DNA of 64,000 nucleotides from Pelomonas paludis. GTDB taxonomy: Bacteria > Pseudomonadota > Gammaproteobacteria > Burkholderiales > Burkholderiaceae_C. This document shows, piece by piece, positions 49,529 through 57,731 of the stretch; positions within the stretch are counted from its first letter, which is position 1; every line of letters begins with the position of its first letter. The position numbers and the translations under genes are program-made. Under the pieces are notes generated by a model. It was not told where the DNA came from. It saw nothing but the letters and a program-made list of their open reading frames with translations, and did not search any database. The DNA is taken from positions 186,001 to 250,000 of the forward strand of contig NZ_JBDPZD010000006.1 in assembly GCF_039872745.1 (NCBI RefSeq). Direction: 5' to 3'.

Positions 49529-49551
49529 GCTGCCTCGTGGCCACTTCAAAG

Positions 49552-49580
49552 CTAGGGGGGTGAAGTACGGGTTCCCCCCT
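49552..49580. promoter_or_regulatory. G6/C6 inverted repeat upstream of epsD
   Basis: AGGGGGG (49554-49560) and CCCCCCT (49574-49580) form a perfect 7-bp inverted repeat with 13 bp between. CTAGGGGGG also occurs upstream of the PEP-CTERM gene (39333-39341). Both precede sigma-54-like promoters, so this may be an activator site for a PrsR-like regulator. The link is inferred. Confidence 0.35.
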
Positions 49581-49586
49581 GTGTCG

Positions 49587-49602
49587 AGGTACTTGCCATG
49601 CC
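49587..49602 (+). promoter_or_regulatory. Candidate sigma-54 promoter of the epsD operon
   Basis: AGGTACTTGCCATGCC has GG at 49588-49589 and GC at 49600-49601 with the required 10-bp spacing, plus AC and TGC at consensus positions. The match is weaker than at 39395. The start would be near 49612, about 100 nt before epsD. Co-control with the PEP-CTERM gene would make functional sense. Confidence 0.4.
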
Positions 49603-49641
49603 AAACCGTCACAGGGCTGTAGTTACACTCGTCCGCTCTAT

Positions 49642-49692
49642 GGGCTGACCGCAGTGCTGCGGGCCCGAACCCGCTTCAGGCGGGCCTCTTTT
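49642..49692 (+). promoter_or_regulatory. Double hairpin in the epsD leader
   Basis: CCGCA-GTGC-TGCGG sits within a longer GGGC...GCCC stem. It is followed by CCCGC (49670-49674) pairing with GCGGG (49680-49684) and then CCTCTTTT. The second hairpin with its short T-run ends just before the Shine-Dalgarno of epsD. It resembles an attenuator in the leader RNA, possibly controlling entry into the exopolysaccharide operon. Confidence 0.4.
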
Positions 49693-49712
49693 CGCCGGAG
49701 AACTTCCACGTG

Positions 49713-50681
49713 ATGACGTCCACCGCTCTGCGCGCCCCTGGCCGCTCGTTTTTCACTCTCCTGACGGCCGTTGCCGCCGCTGCCGCACTCACCGCCTGCG
49801 GGGGTGACAAGGGCGAAAAGGCCTCGCAGACCGCAGCCAAGGTCAACAAGGAAGAGATCACCGTCCACCAGATCAACTTCGTGCTGCAGCGCCAGCCCGG
49901 TCTCAAGCCCGAACAGGCCGAGGCCGCCAGCAAGCAAGTGCTGGAGCGCCTGATCGACCAGGAACTGGCCGTCCAGAAGGCGCAAGAGCAAAAGCTCGAC
50001 CGCGACCCCCGCGTCGTCCAGCAGATCGAAGCCGCCAAGCGCGAAATCATCGCCCGCGCCTACGTCGAGCGCGTGGGTGAGAGCGTGGCCAAGCCCACCA
50101 ACGAAGAGATCGCCAAGTACTACGCCGAGAAGCCCGCGCTCTTCAAGGAGCGCCGCATCTACAGCCTGCAAGAGATCCAGATCGAGGCCAAGCCCGAGCA
50201 GTTCGAGACCATCACCAACAAGCTCAAGGCGGCCAAGAGCCTCAGCGAGTTTGTCGAGTTCCTCAAGGCCAACGACATCCGCTTTGCCGGTAACCAGGCC
50301 GTGCGTGCCGCCGAGCAGCTGCCGCTCAATAGCCTCGACGCCATCGCCCAGCTCAAGGATGGCGAGTCCCGCGTCATGACCACCCCCGCCGGCCTGACCG
50401 TGCTGGTGCTCAATGGCTCGCGCAGCCAGCCCGTCGACGAAGCCGCCGCCCGCCCCGCCATCGAAGCCTTCCTGCTCAACCAGCGCAAGGCCGAGGCCGT
50501 GCAGAAGGACATCAAGGCCCTGCGCGACAGCTCCAACATCGAATACGTCGGCAAGTTTGTCGGCGGCCCCGGCGCTGCCGCGTCGGCAGCGGCTGCCGCC
50601 CCGGCGCCCGTCGTGGCTCCCGCGCCGGCCGCCAGCGGCCTTGACGCTGCCACCATCTCCAAGGGCATGGGGCTCAAGTGA
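49713..50681 (+). CDS. epsD: EpsD-type lipoprotein, peptidyl-prolyl isomerase family
   Basis: A 322-residue exported lipoprotein. The signal peptide ends in a lipobox (AALTACGG), so Cys is lipidated. The body resembles SurA/PpiC parvulin proteins: a helical N-part (VNKEEITVHQINFVLQRQPG, LERLIDQELAVQKAQEQKL) and a rotamase-like region (IYSLQEIQIEAKPEQF). It ends in an Ala/Pro-rich tail. This is the EpsD form found as first gene of XrtB-linked exopolysaccharide operons. It may fold export components in the periplasm. A GTG at 49710 is an alternative start with slightly better ribosome-site spacing. The stop overlaps epsE by 4 bp. Confidence 0.88.
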   Translation: MTSTALRAPGRSFFTLLTAVAAAAALTACGGDKGEKASQTAAKVNKEEITVHQINFVLQRQPGLKPEQAEAASKQVLERLIDQELAVQKAQEQKLDRDPRVVQQIEAAKREIIARAYVERVGESVAKPTNEEIAKYYAEKPALFKERRIYSLQEIQIEAKPEQFETITNKLKAAKSLSEFVEFLKANDIRFAGNQAVRAAEQLPLNSLDAIAQLKDGESRVMTTPAGLTVLVLNGSRSQPVDEAAARPAIEAFLLNQRKAEAVQKDIKALRDSSNIEYVGKFVGGPGAAASAAAAAPAPVVAPAPAASGLDAATISKGMGLK

Positions 50682-51517
50682 TGATCAAGCGCACCGCCTC
50701 CCTTCTTTCCAGCCTGGTGCTGGGCGCCACGCTCCTGGCCTTTGGCCCGGCCGCGCAGGCCCAGTCAGCGGCCAATGGCAGCAGCGCTGCTGCTGAGTAC
50801 CGCCTCGGCTCCGGCGACATCATCCGCGTCGTCGTCTACCAGAACCAGGACCTCACGCTCGAAACCCGCGTCTCCGAGGCCGGCACCGTCAGCTACCCGC
50901 TGCTCGGCACCATCCGCATCGGTGGCCTCTCGCCCTCCCAGGCCGAGAAGCTCATCGCCGACGGTCTCAAGAACGGCAACTTCGTCAAGAACCCGCAGGT
51001 CACCATCATCCTGCTGCAGGTCAAGGGCAACCAGGCCAGCGTGCTCGGCCAGGTCAATCGCCCCGGTCGCTACCCCATCGAAGTGGCCGACATGCGCCTG
51101 ACCGACCTGCTCGCCAACGCCGGCGGCGTGGCCGCCAGCGGCACCGAGCAGCTCGTGCTCACCGGCACCCGCAACGGCAAGCCCTACCGCGTTGAGGTCG
51201 AGCTGGGCGCCATCTTTGCCCCCAACGGCCGCGACCTCGACATCACCATCCAGAACGGCGATGTCCTCTGGGTCGACCGCGCCCCGCTCGTCTATATCTA
51301 CGGCGAGGTTCAGCGCCCCGGCCCCATGCGCCTTGAGCGCGGCATGACCCTCATGCAGGTGCTCGCCTCCGGCGGCGGCCTCACCCAGCGCGGCACCGAG
51401 CGCGGCATCCGCGTGCACCGCAAGGGCACCGACGGCAAGGTGCAAGTGCTGCAGCCTGGCATGGACGAGTCGCTGAAGGATGGCGACGTGGTCTATGTCA
51501 AGGAAAGTCTCTTCTGA
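50678..51517 (+). CDS. epsE: Polysaccharide export outer-membrane protein EpsE (Wza-like)
   Basis: A 279-residue periplasmic/outer-membrane exporter of the Poly_export (Wza) family. The signal peptide is about 1-27 (LLSSLVLGATLLAFGPAAQA). The Poly_export domain shows YRLGSGDIIRVVVYQNQDLT. Two SLBB-type repeats follow: ASVLGQVNRPGRYPI and VYIYGEVQRPGPMRLERGMT. It should form the outer-membrane channel for the polymer. No lipobox is seen, unlike classical Wza. It is coupled to epsD by a 4-bp overlap and precedes epsF. Confidence 0.93.
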   Translation: MMIKRTASLLSSLVLGATLLAFGPAAQAQSAANGSSAAAEYRLGSGDIIRVVVYQNQDLTLETRVSEAGTVSYPLLGTIRIGGLSPSQAEKLIADGLKNGNFVKNPQVTIILLQVKGNQASVLGQVNRPGRYPIEVADMRLTDLLANAGGVAASGTEQLVLTGTRNGKPYRVEVELGAIFAPNGRDLDITIQNGDVLWVDRAPLVYIYGEVQRPGPMRLERGMTLMQVLASGGGLTQRGTERGIRVHRKGTDGKVQVLQPGMDESLKDGDVVYVKESLF

Positions 51518-51532
51518 GTTTCAGGGCGCCCC

Positions 51533-52966
51533 ATGACCTTCGTTCAATTCCTCTCCATCCTGCGGGCCCGCTACCGCCTTGCGCTGGCCGTGTTCTTTGG
51601 CCTGGTGATCACCGCCATCATTGCCACGCTACTCTGGCCGCGTAGCTACACTGCCGTCGCCTCTGTGGTGGTTGATCAGGGCAAGCCTGACCCCCTGGCT
51701 GCCGTGATGTTCAACTCCGGCATGAACCCGGCCGTCATCGCCACCCAGATCGACGTCATCCAGAGCGACCGCGTGGCCTTCAAGGTGGTCCGCAACCTCA
51801 AGCTGACCGAGAACCCGCAGCTGCGTGAGCAGTGGCAATCGGCCACCAACGGTGAAGGCTCCATGGAGCAGTGGCTGAGCGACGTCTTCCAGCGCGCGCT
51901 GGACGTCAAGCCCTCGCGCGAGTCCAACGTCATCAACGTCTCCTACAAGGCCGCCGACCCACGCTTCGCCGCTGGCCTGGCCAACGCCTTCGTGCAGGCC
52001 TACCTCGAGACCAATCTTGAGCTGAAGGTCGAACCCGCTCGCCTGTATTCCTCCTTCTTCGAGCAGCGCGCCAAAGAGGCCCGCGAGGGCCTCGAAAAAG
52101 CCCAGGGCCGTCTCTCCGAGTTCCAGAAGGACAAAGGCATCATCGCCACTGACGAGCGGCTCGATGTCGAGAACGCCCGGCTGAACGAGTTGTCCACCCA
52201 GGTTGTCAGCCTCCAGGCCCTGGCGTCTGACTCCGGCAGCCGCCAGAAGGCTGCCAAGCAAGGCGCCGACCGCATGCAGGAAGTGCTGGGCAACCCGCTC
52301 GTCAGCGGCCTCAAGGCCGACCAGGCGCGCCTTGAAGCGCGTCTGCAAGAGCTCACCGCCCGCCTTGGCGACAACAACCCGCAAGTCATCGAAGCGCGCG
52401 CCAATCTGGCTGAACTGCGGCTCAAGATCGACGGCGAAATCGCTCGCGTCTCCAGCAGCCTCGGCATCGCCAACAACATCAACATGCAGCGTGTTGGCGA
52501 GGTCAAGGCGGCGCTTGAGGCCCAGCGCGCCCGCATCCTGCAGATGAAGGCCGTGCGCGACGAGGGCACCGTCCTCCAGCGCGATGTCGAGAACGCCCAG
52601 CGCATGTACGACCAGATCATGCAGCGCCTCAACCAGGCCACCATGGAGAGCCTGGCCACGCAAAGCAATATCTCGGTGCTGTCGCAAGCCGTCCCGCCCG
52701 TGCAGCCCTCGTCGCCGCGCGTCGTGCTCAACCTCGCGCTCGCCGTCTTTGCCGGCACCCTGCTCGCCGTGGCGGCCGTCATCGCGCTCGAACTCTTCGA
52801 CCGCCGCGTCCGCACCGCTGAGGATGTGGCCCAAGCCGTCGCGCTGCCCATCATCGGCCTGCTGCCGCCCGCGCATGGCCGCCGCCTGTTCGGCAAGGCC
52901 TCCAAGGCCAATCTCATGCAGCAGCGGGTGCTCGGTCATGCCACTGGCCTGAGCAAAGGGGCTTGA
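51533..52966 (+). CDS. epsF: Chain-length determinant protein EpsF (Wzz-like)
   Basis: A 477-residue inner-membrane co-polymerase. A transmembrane helix near residues 14-34 (LALAVFFGLVITAIIATLLW) starts the Wzz domain. A long coiled-coil periplasmic region (about 160-370, with QARLEARLQELTARLG) follows, and a second helix near 397-420 (LNLALAVFAGTLLAVAAVIAL). The short cytoplasmic tail lacks a kinase, which is the separate epsG product next door. It sets polymer length together with EpsG. Typical of the XrtB-type cluster. Confidence 0.93.
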   Translation: MTFVQFLSILRARYRLALAVFFGLVITAIIATLLWPRSYTAVASVVVDQGKPDPLAAVMFNSGMNPAVIATQIDVIQSDRVAFKVVRNLKLTENPQLREQWQSATNGEGSMEQWLSDVFQRALDVKPSRESNVINVSYKAADPRFAAGLANAFVQAYLETNLELKVEPARLYSSFFEQRAKEAREGLEKAQGRLSEFQKDKGIIATDERLDVENARLNELSTQVVSLQALASDSGSRQKAAKQGADRMQEVLGNPLVSGLKADQARLEARLQELTARLGDNNPQVIEARANLAELRLKIDGEIARVSSSLGIANNINMQRVGEVKAALEAQRARILQMKAVRDEGTVLQRDVENAQRMYDQIMQRLNQATMESLATQSNISVLSQAVPPVQPSSPRVVLNLALAVFAGTLLAVAAVIALELFDRRVRTAEDVAQAVALPIIGLLPPAHGRRLFGKASKANLMQQRVLGHATGLSKGA

Positions 52967-52968
52967 GC

Positions 52969-53838
52969 ATGAGCACCGAAAACCAACAAGGAAGCCCCGC
53001 TGTGCACGACCGCTCCATTGGCGATCTCATCCGCGACGCGCGCAATCTCAGCGCTGCCGAAGTCGAGAAAGTGCTGGCCTACCAGCGCCAGCACGGCGTC
53101 CGCTTCGGCGAGGCGGCCGTCACCCTTGGCTTGGCCAGCCCGGAAGACGTGCTCAGTGCGCTTGCGCAGCAGTTCCACTACCCGCTCGCCTCGTCCGATG
53201 GCCCCCGTGCCAGCCCCGAGCTGGTCACCCTGGTGCAGCCCTTCTCGCGCCAGGCTGAGGCCATCCGTGCCGCCCGCAGCCAGGTCACCATGCGCCTGCA
53301 CCGGCCCGACAGCGTGCGCCAGGCCCTGGCCGTGATCAGCCCGGACCGTGGTGACGGCAAGACCTACTTCACCGCCAACCTGGCTGTCTCGCTCGCCCAG
53401 CTCGGTGGCCGCACCCTGCTCGTGGACGCCGATCTGCGCAGCCCCCGCCAGCACGAGGTCTTCGGCGTGCCCAACACCGCCGGCCTGTCCTCGCTGCTTT
53501 CGGGGCGCGCTGAAAGCCAGGTCATCCAGAGCGTCGAAGGCGTCCCCGGCCTCTTCGTGCTGCCCAGCGGCCCCATTCCGCCCAACCCGCTGGAGCTGAT
53601 CGAGCGCCCGGCCTTTGGCCTGCTCGTGCGCGAGCTGGTGTCCAAGTTCGACCATGTCGTGCTCGACACCGCCGCCGCTGCCCACGGGGCTGATGCCAGC
53701 GTCGTTGCCGGCAAGTGCGGTGCTGCCATCGTGCTCACCCGCAAGGACCAGAACCGTGTCGATGCCCTGCAGGAGCTGGTGGCGAGCCTGACTGGCAGCC
53801 CGGTGCAATTGCTCGGCGCCGTTGTCAACGAGTTCTGA
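52969..53838 (+). CDS. epsG: EpsG, chain-length-determinant ATPase/tyrosine kinase
   Basis: A 289-residue cytoplasmic P-loop protein of the BY-kinase/MinD-like type. The N-terminal 80 residues (IGDLIRDARNLSAAEVEKVL, then FGEAAVTLGLASPEDVLSAL) resemble the GspE/MshE N-terminal domain. Then come a Walker A variant DRGDGKTYFTANLAVSLA, Walker A' TLLVDADLR and Walker B-like DHVVLDTAA. No C-terminal tyrosine cluster is present, so autophosphorylation as in Wzc is doubtful; a pure ATPase role with EpsF is possible. ATG 52969 is preferred over TTG 52963. Confidence 0.9.
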   Translation: MSTENQQGSPAVHDRSIGDLIRDARNLSAAEVEKVLAYQRQHGVRFGEAAVTLGLASPEDVLSALAQQFHYPLASSDGPRASPELVTLVQPFSRQAEAIRAARSQVTMRLHRPDSVRQALAVISPDRGDGKTYFTANLAVSLAQLGGRTLLVDADLRSPRQHEVFGVPNTAGLSSLLSGRAESQVIQSVEGVPGLFVLPSGPIPPNPLELIERPAFGLLVRELVSKFDHVVLDTAAAAHGADASVVAGKCGAAIVLTRKDQNRVDALQELVASLTGSPVQLLGAVVNEF

Positions 53839-53865
53839 CTCTGCTGATCTGGCAGAGCATTCCCC

Positions 53866-54777
53866 ATGGAAGTTCAGCGCTCGCCCGTCGGCCTCAATCT
53901 CAAACCCCGCTGGGCGCTGACCCCGGCTGGCGGCGTCGATGTGGTGGCGCTTGGCCTGCTGGCGTTGGGGCTGTGCGTGCTGTTCCTGCCCACCCTGGTA
54001 GATGTCGCACGCACCATCTGGACGCGTGACGAACAAGGCCATGGCCCCATCATCCTGGCGGTGACCGCCTGGCTGGTCTACCGCAAGCGGGACGAGCTGT
54101 TCGCACTGGAACCCAGCCCCAGCCCCCTGGCCGGGTCGCTCTGGCTCGCCCTGGGCCTGCTCATGTTCGTGCTCGGCCGCTCACAGGCCGTGTTGCTGCT
54201 CAGCATGGGCGCCCTGATCCCGGTGCTCATCGCCCTGCTGCTGCTCCTGATCGGGCCGGCCGCCGTGCGCCTGCTGTGGTTCCCACTCTTCTTCCTGCTC
54301 TTCATGGTGCCGCTGCCTGCCACGCTGGTCATTGCAGTCACCACCCCGCTCAAGTCAGCGGTCTCGGCCGTGGCCAGCGCGTTGCTCTATCACCTGGGCT
54401 ATCCGGTTGGCCGCAGTGGTGTCGTCTTGACCGTGGGGCCCTACCAGTTGCTGGTGGCCGATGCCTGCGCCGGGCTCAACTCGATGTTCACGCTGGAGGC
54501 CCTGGGCCTGCTCTACATGAACGTCATGTCCTACGCCTCCAAGGCGCGGAACCTCGCCATGGCCATCGCCATCGTGCCCATTTCCTTCGTGGCCAACATC
54601 GTTCGGGTCTGCATCCTGGTGCTGGTGACCTACCACTTTGGCGACGAGGCCGGCCAAGGCTTTGTGCATGGCTTTGCCGGCATGGTGCTCTTCCTGGTGG
54701 CCTTGACCCTCATCCTGGCCTTTGACCACGGCATGACCGGGCTGGTGCGCCGGGTCAAGAGACTGGGCAAGGCATGA
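53866..54777 (+). CDS. xrtB: Exosortase, XrtB type
   Basis: A 303-residue polytopic membrane transpeptidase that processes PEP-CTERM sorting signals. The catalytic Cys lies in VADACAGLNSMFTLEALGLL, the Arg in VANIVRVCILVLVTYHFGD, and the His in GFVHGFAGMVLF; these are the Cys-Arg-His residues of exosortases. About eight hydrophobic helices are visible. The EpsD-G genes before it and EpsI after it mark the B subtype. Its target in this window is the PEP-CTERM protein at 39448. The end overlaps epsI by 4 bp. Confidence 0.93.
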   Translation: MEVQRSPVGLNLKPRWALTPAGGVDVVALGLLALGLCVLFLPTLVDVARTIWTRDEQGHGPIILAVTAWLVYRKRDELFALEPSPSPLAGSLWLALGLLMFVLGRSQAVLLLSMGALIPVLIALLLLLIGPAAVRLLWFPLFFLLFMVPLPATLVIAVTTPLKSAVSAVASALLYHLGYPVGRSGVVLTVGPYQLLVADACAGLNSMFTLEALGLLYMNVMSYASKARNLAMAIAIVPISFVANIVRVCILVLVTYHFGDEAGQGFVHGFAGMVLFLVALTLILAFDHGMTGLVRRVKRLGKA

Positions 54778-55472
54778 CCACTCGCCGCGTTGCCATATTT
54801 GGCTCTGCTGCAATGCTCGGCTCTGCGGCGCTGGCCGAGTGGGCGCGCCCCACCGTTCGTGTCTCTGACCTCCACCCTGGCTTCAAGCTGGAGGAGCTAT
54901 TCCCCGGCAGCTTTGGCGAGTGGCGTGTTGATGAGAACGTGCCTGTCGTTGTGCCGCCGCCTGATCAGCAGGCAGTCATCGACAAGATTTACAACCAGAC
55001 CCTGGCCAGAACCTACTTCAACGCCAAAGGTCAACGGGTGATGCTGTCTGTGGCATACGGCGGCGATCAGTCCGATGGCCTGACTGTGCACATCCCCGAT
55101 GTTTGCTACGCCACTCAGGGGTTCAAGGTCGAAGCAGGCCGTGATGATCGGCTTGAAGTCAGGCCCGGTTTTTTCATTCCCGTGCGCCAGTTGGTCGCCA
55201 AGATGGGGCCACGCGTCGAACCCATCACCTACTGGGTGCTCATGGGCGACGAAGCGACGATTACGGCGACCCAAAGGCGCCTGGTCTCGATCCGATATGG
55301 GTTGCGTCGCCTCATCCCTGAGGGGATGCTCGTCCGAGTTTCATCCATCAATCCCGACCAGGCCGAAGCCATACAAGTTCACAGCAGATTCATTCGTGAG
55401 TTGCTGGCTCAGTTACCTGAGCCGGAGCACGAGCGTGTCGTCGGCAAGATCAACCTCAACCGCAAGACTTAA
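54774..55472 (+). CDS. epsI: EpsI, exosortase-associated protein
   Basis: A 232-residue membrane-attached or periplasmic protein of the EpsI family. An N-terminal TAT-like or hydrophobic segment (TTRRVAIFGSAAMLGSAALA) precedes the domain, which has FPGSFGEWRVDE, SVAYGGDQSDGLTVHIPDVCYATQGF and ITYWVLMGDE. In many bacteria this domain is fused to the exosortase; here it is a separate gene overlapping xrtB by 4 bp. The precise role is not known. The base composition drops in its second half compared with the preceding genes. Confidence 0.9.
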   Translation: MTTRRVAIFGSAAMLGSAALAEWARPTVRVSDLHPGFKLEELFPGSFGEWRVDENVPVVVPPPDQQAVIDKIYNQTLARTYFNAKGQRVMLSVAYGGDQSDGLTVHIPDVCYATQGFKVEAGRDDRLEVRPGFFIPVRQLVAKMGPRVEPITYWVLMGDEATITATQRRLVSIRYGLRRLIPEGMLVRVSSINPDQAEAIQVHSRFIRELLAQLPEPEHERVVGKINLNRKT

Positions 55473-55477
55473 ACAGC

Positions 55478-56599
55478 ATGAGCCAAAAGAAAGTTGCACT
55501 CATCACCGGCGTCACTGGCCAAGACGGCGCCTACCTCGCTGAACTGCTCCTCTCCAAGGGCTATGAAGTCCACGGCATCAAGCGCCGTTCGTCGCTGTTC
55601 AACACCGACCGTGTCGACCATCTCTACCAAGACCCACACGTCGACAACCAGCGCTTCAAGCTGCACTACGGCGACCTGACCGATGCCACCAATCTCATCC
55701 GCATCGTCCAGGAGACGCAGCCCGACGAGATCTACAACCTCGGCGCCATGAGCCACGTGGCCGTCAGCTTCGAGCAGCCCGAGTACGCCGCCGATGCCGA
55801 CGGCATTGGCACCCTGCGCCTGCTGGAGGCCATCCGCATCCTCGGCTTGCAAAAGAAGACCCGCTTCTACCAAGCCTCCACCTCTGAGCTTTACGGCCTG
55901 GTGCAAGAGATCCCGCAGAAGGAAACCACCCCCTTCTACCCGCGCAGCCCCTACGCCGTCGCCAAGATGTACGCCTACTGGATCACGGTCAACTACCGTG
56001 AGGCCTATGGCATGTATGCCTGTAACGGCATCCTCTTCAACCACGAGAGCCCGCTGCGCGGCGAAACCTTCGTCACCCGCAAGATCACCCGCGCCATCGC
56101 CCGCATCGCGCTGGGCCTGCAAGACTGCCTCTACCTCGGCAACATGAGCGCTCTGCGCGACTGGGGCCACGCCAAGGACTACGTCGAGATGCAGTGGATG
56201 ATGTTGCAGCAAGACCATCCCGAGGACTTCGTCATCGCCACCGGCGTGCAGTACAGCGTGCGCCAGTTCGTCGAGTTTGCTGCCGCCGAGCTGGGCATCG
56301 AGGTCGCCTTTGAAGGCGAGGGCGCCAACGAGATCGGCCGCGTCACCAAGGTCACCGGCGACAAGGCCAAGTGCAAGGTCGGCGAAGTCATCGTCAAGGT
56401 CGACCCGCGCTACTTCCGCCCCACCGAGGTCGAGACCCTGCTGGGCGACCCCACCAAGGCCAAGGAAAAGCTCGGCTGGGTGCCCAAGACCACGCTCAAG
56501 GAGCTGGTCGCCGAGATGGTCCAGTCCGACTACACCGCCGCCAAGCGTGACAGCCTCGTCAAACTCGCCGGCTTCCAGGCGTATGACTACAACGAGTGA
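55478..56599 (+). CDS. gmd: GDP-mannose 4,6-dehydratase, copy 2
   Basis: A 373-residue GMD, almost the same as copy 1 at 45954. The N-terminus is MSQKKVALITG instead of MKKVALITG. Residues 12-255 differ at only one or two places (for example TDATN for TDSTN). Then a divergent patch of about 45 residues (GIEVAFEGEGANEIGRVTKV here) is followed by near identity to the end. The active-site motif YAVAKMYAYW is intact. It lies 5 bp after epsI. The acyltransferase gene begins inside its last 17 bp in another frame. Confidence 0.97.
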   Translation: MSQKKVALITGVTGQDGAYLAELLLSKGYEVHGIKRRSSLFNTDRVDHLYQDPHVDNQRFKLHYGDLTDATNLIRIVQETQPDEIYNLGAMSHVAVSFEQPEYAADADGIGTLRLLEAIRILGLQKKTRFYQASTSELYGLVQEIPQKETTPFYPRSPYAVAKMYAYWITVNYREAYGMYACNGILFNHESPLRGETFVTRKITRAIARIALGLQDCLYLGNMSALRDWGHAKDYVEMQWMMLQQDHPEDFVIATGVQYSVRQFVEFAAAELGIEVAFEGEGANEIGRVTKVTGDKAKCKVGEVIVKVDPRYFRPTEVETLLGDPTKAKEKLGWVPKTTLKELVAEMVQSDYTAAKRDSLVKLAGFQAYDYNE

Positions 56600-57674
56600 T
56601 GCTTCCAGTTCGCCGAACGCGGTCGAGGAGAAGCGGGCTTACGTCCATTCCCTCGACGGTGTGCGGGGGCTGGCTGCGCTCGCTGTGGTCCTCTATCACG
56701 TCGAATACTTCCATGCTTGGTTTGCGCGCGGATACCTGGCGGTAGACCTGTTCTTTATTCTCAGTGGCTTCGTTCTGACGCACCGCTACGGCCAGCAAAT
56801 CGAGCGTCGAGGGAGTTTTGGCAGGTTTGCTTTGGCGCGATTGGCCCGGCTATACCCACTGCACTTCGCGACTCTTGCGGTGCTGGCGTTGGCTGAGTTG
56901 GTGCTTGGGCATTACGGCAAGCACGCGGTCATTCAAGGTGATTTGGGCTACAGCCTGATCATGAATCTGCTGCTTCTGCAAGCGGTAGGCTTTTCCGACT
57001 CTCCAAGTTGGAACACGTCTGCTTGGTCTATATCGGCAGAGTTCTGGTTCAACTTGCTGTGGGCCTTGTTGTTAGCCGTCCCTCTTATCAAGCGGTTCAT
57101 TACTCCATTGTTCGCATTGGCCTGGGCAGTGGGGCTGATGTTATTGATCCAGCATTCGGTATTGATCGACTATCACATGGAGAAGATTGGCGGCATGACG
57201 ACGGCTTTGCTGCGTTGCGCCGTGGGATTCTCCTGTGGCGCTTTGATCTATGGCGTAAGACAGCAAGCTCAGCGGTTTTCTCGCTGGGCGGCGGTGGCCG
57301 GTTTGATTGCCGTACTACTTGTTGTGGCGCTTAAACCTGAATACATGGACTACTGGGTAGTCGCTTTCGTCTTCCCTTTGCTGATCATTGCGAGCCTTGC
57401 GTCGGCTCACCAATCTTGGTGGGTCACCTTTCTGGAGTGGAAGCCGGTCGCTTGGTTGGGGGTGATCTCGTACTCCGTCTACCTGAACCATCTCCTTGTA
57501 ATCAAGGCCGTGAATTTGGTGGCGTCGAAGTTGGATCTACTTTCTCGCGGGGCTCTCATCGTTGTTGTAGTGCTCGCGTTGTCTGCCTTCACTTATCGCT
57601 TTGTCGAGGCGCCAGCGCGGCGATGGTTGGTATCGCTCGCAGGACGCAGTTCTGGGATACAGGTTCCGGCTTAA
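56583..57674 (+). CDS. Acyltransferase family 3 membrane protein (OafA-like)
   Basis: A 363-residue integral membrane O-acyltransferase. The motif SLDGVRGLAALAVVLYHVEYF and the following VDLFFILSGFVLTHRYG are the Acyl_transf_3 hallmarks, with about ten hydrophobic helices and RFALARLARLYPLH. It would add acetyl or another acyl group to a sugar of the polymer. The start ATG lies within gmd2 (17-bp overlap, different frame). Its codon use and base composition are clearly lower in GC than its neighbours, suggesting recent acquisition. Confidence 0.88.
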   Translation: MTTTSDASSSPNAVEEKRAYVHSLDGVRGLAALAVVLYHVEYFHAWFARGYLAVDLFFILSGFVLTHRYGQQIERRGSFGRFALARLARLYPLHFATLAVLALAELVLGHYGKHAVIQGDLGYSLIMNLLLLQAVGFSDSPSWNTSAWSISAEFWFNLLWALLLAVPLIKRFITPLFALAWAVGLMLLIQHSVLIDYHMEKIGGMTTALLRCAVGFSCGALIYGVRQQAQRFSRWAAVAGLIAVLLVVALKPEYMDYWVVAFVFPLLIIASLASAHQSWWVTFLEWKPVAWLGVISYSVYLNHLLVIKAVNLVASKLDLLSRGALIVVVVLALSAFTYRFVEAPARRWLVSLAGRSSGIQVPA

Positions 57675-57731
57675 GCGTCGGGCCGAGTCTTCGGGCTCCT
57701 CATGCATCAATCGAAAGTTGGAATCGAGCAA

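Noticed and set aside
49531..49550. An alternative sigma-54 site (TGGCCACTTCAAAGCT) upstream of epsD
   Set aside because: The GG-N10-GC spacing fits but the internal positions match poorly; the site at 49587 is better.
56277..56582. Upstream extension of the acyltransferase frame inside gmd2
   Set aside because: It is a Ser/Arg/Pro-rich shadow of gmd2; the acyltransferase motif region follows shortly after ATG 56583.
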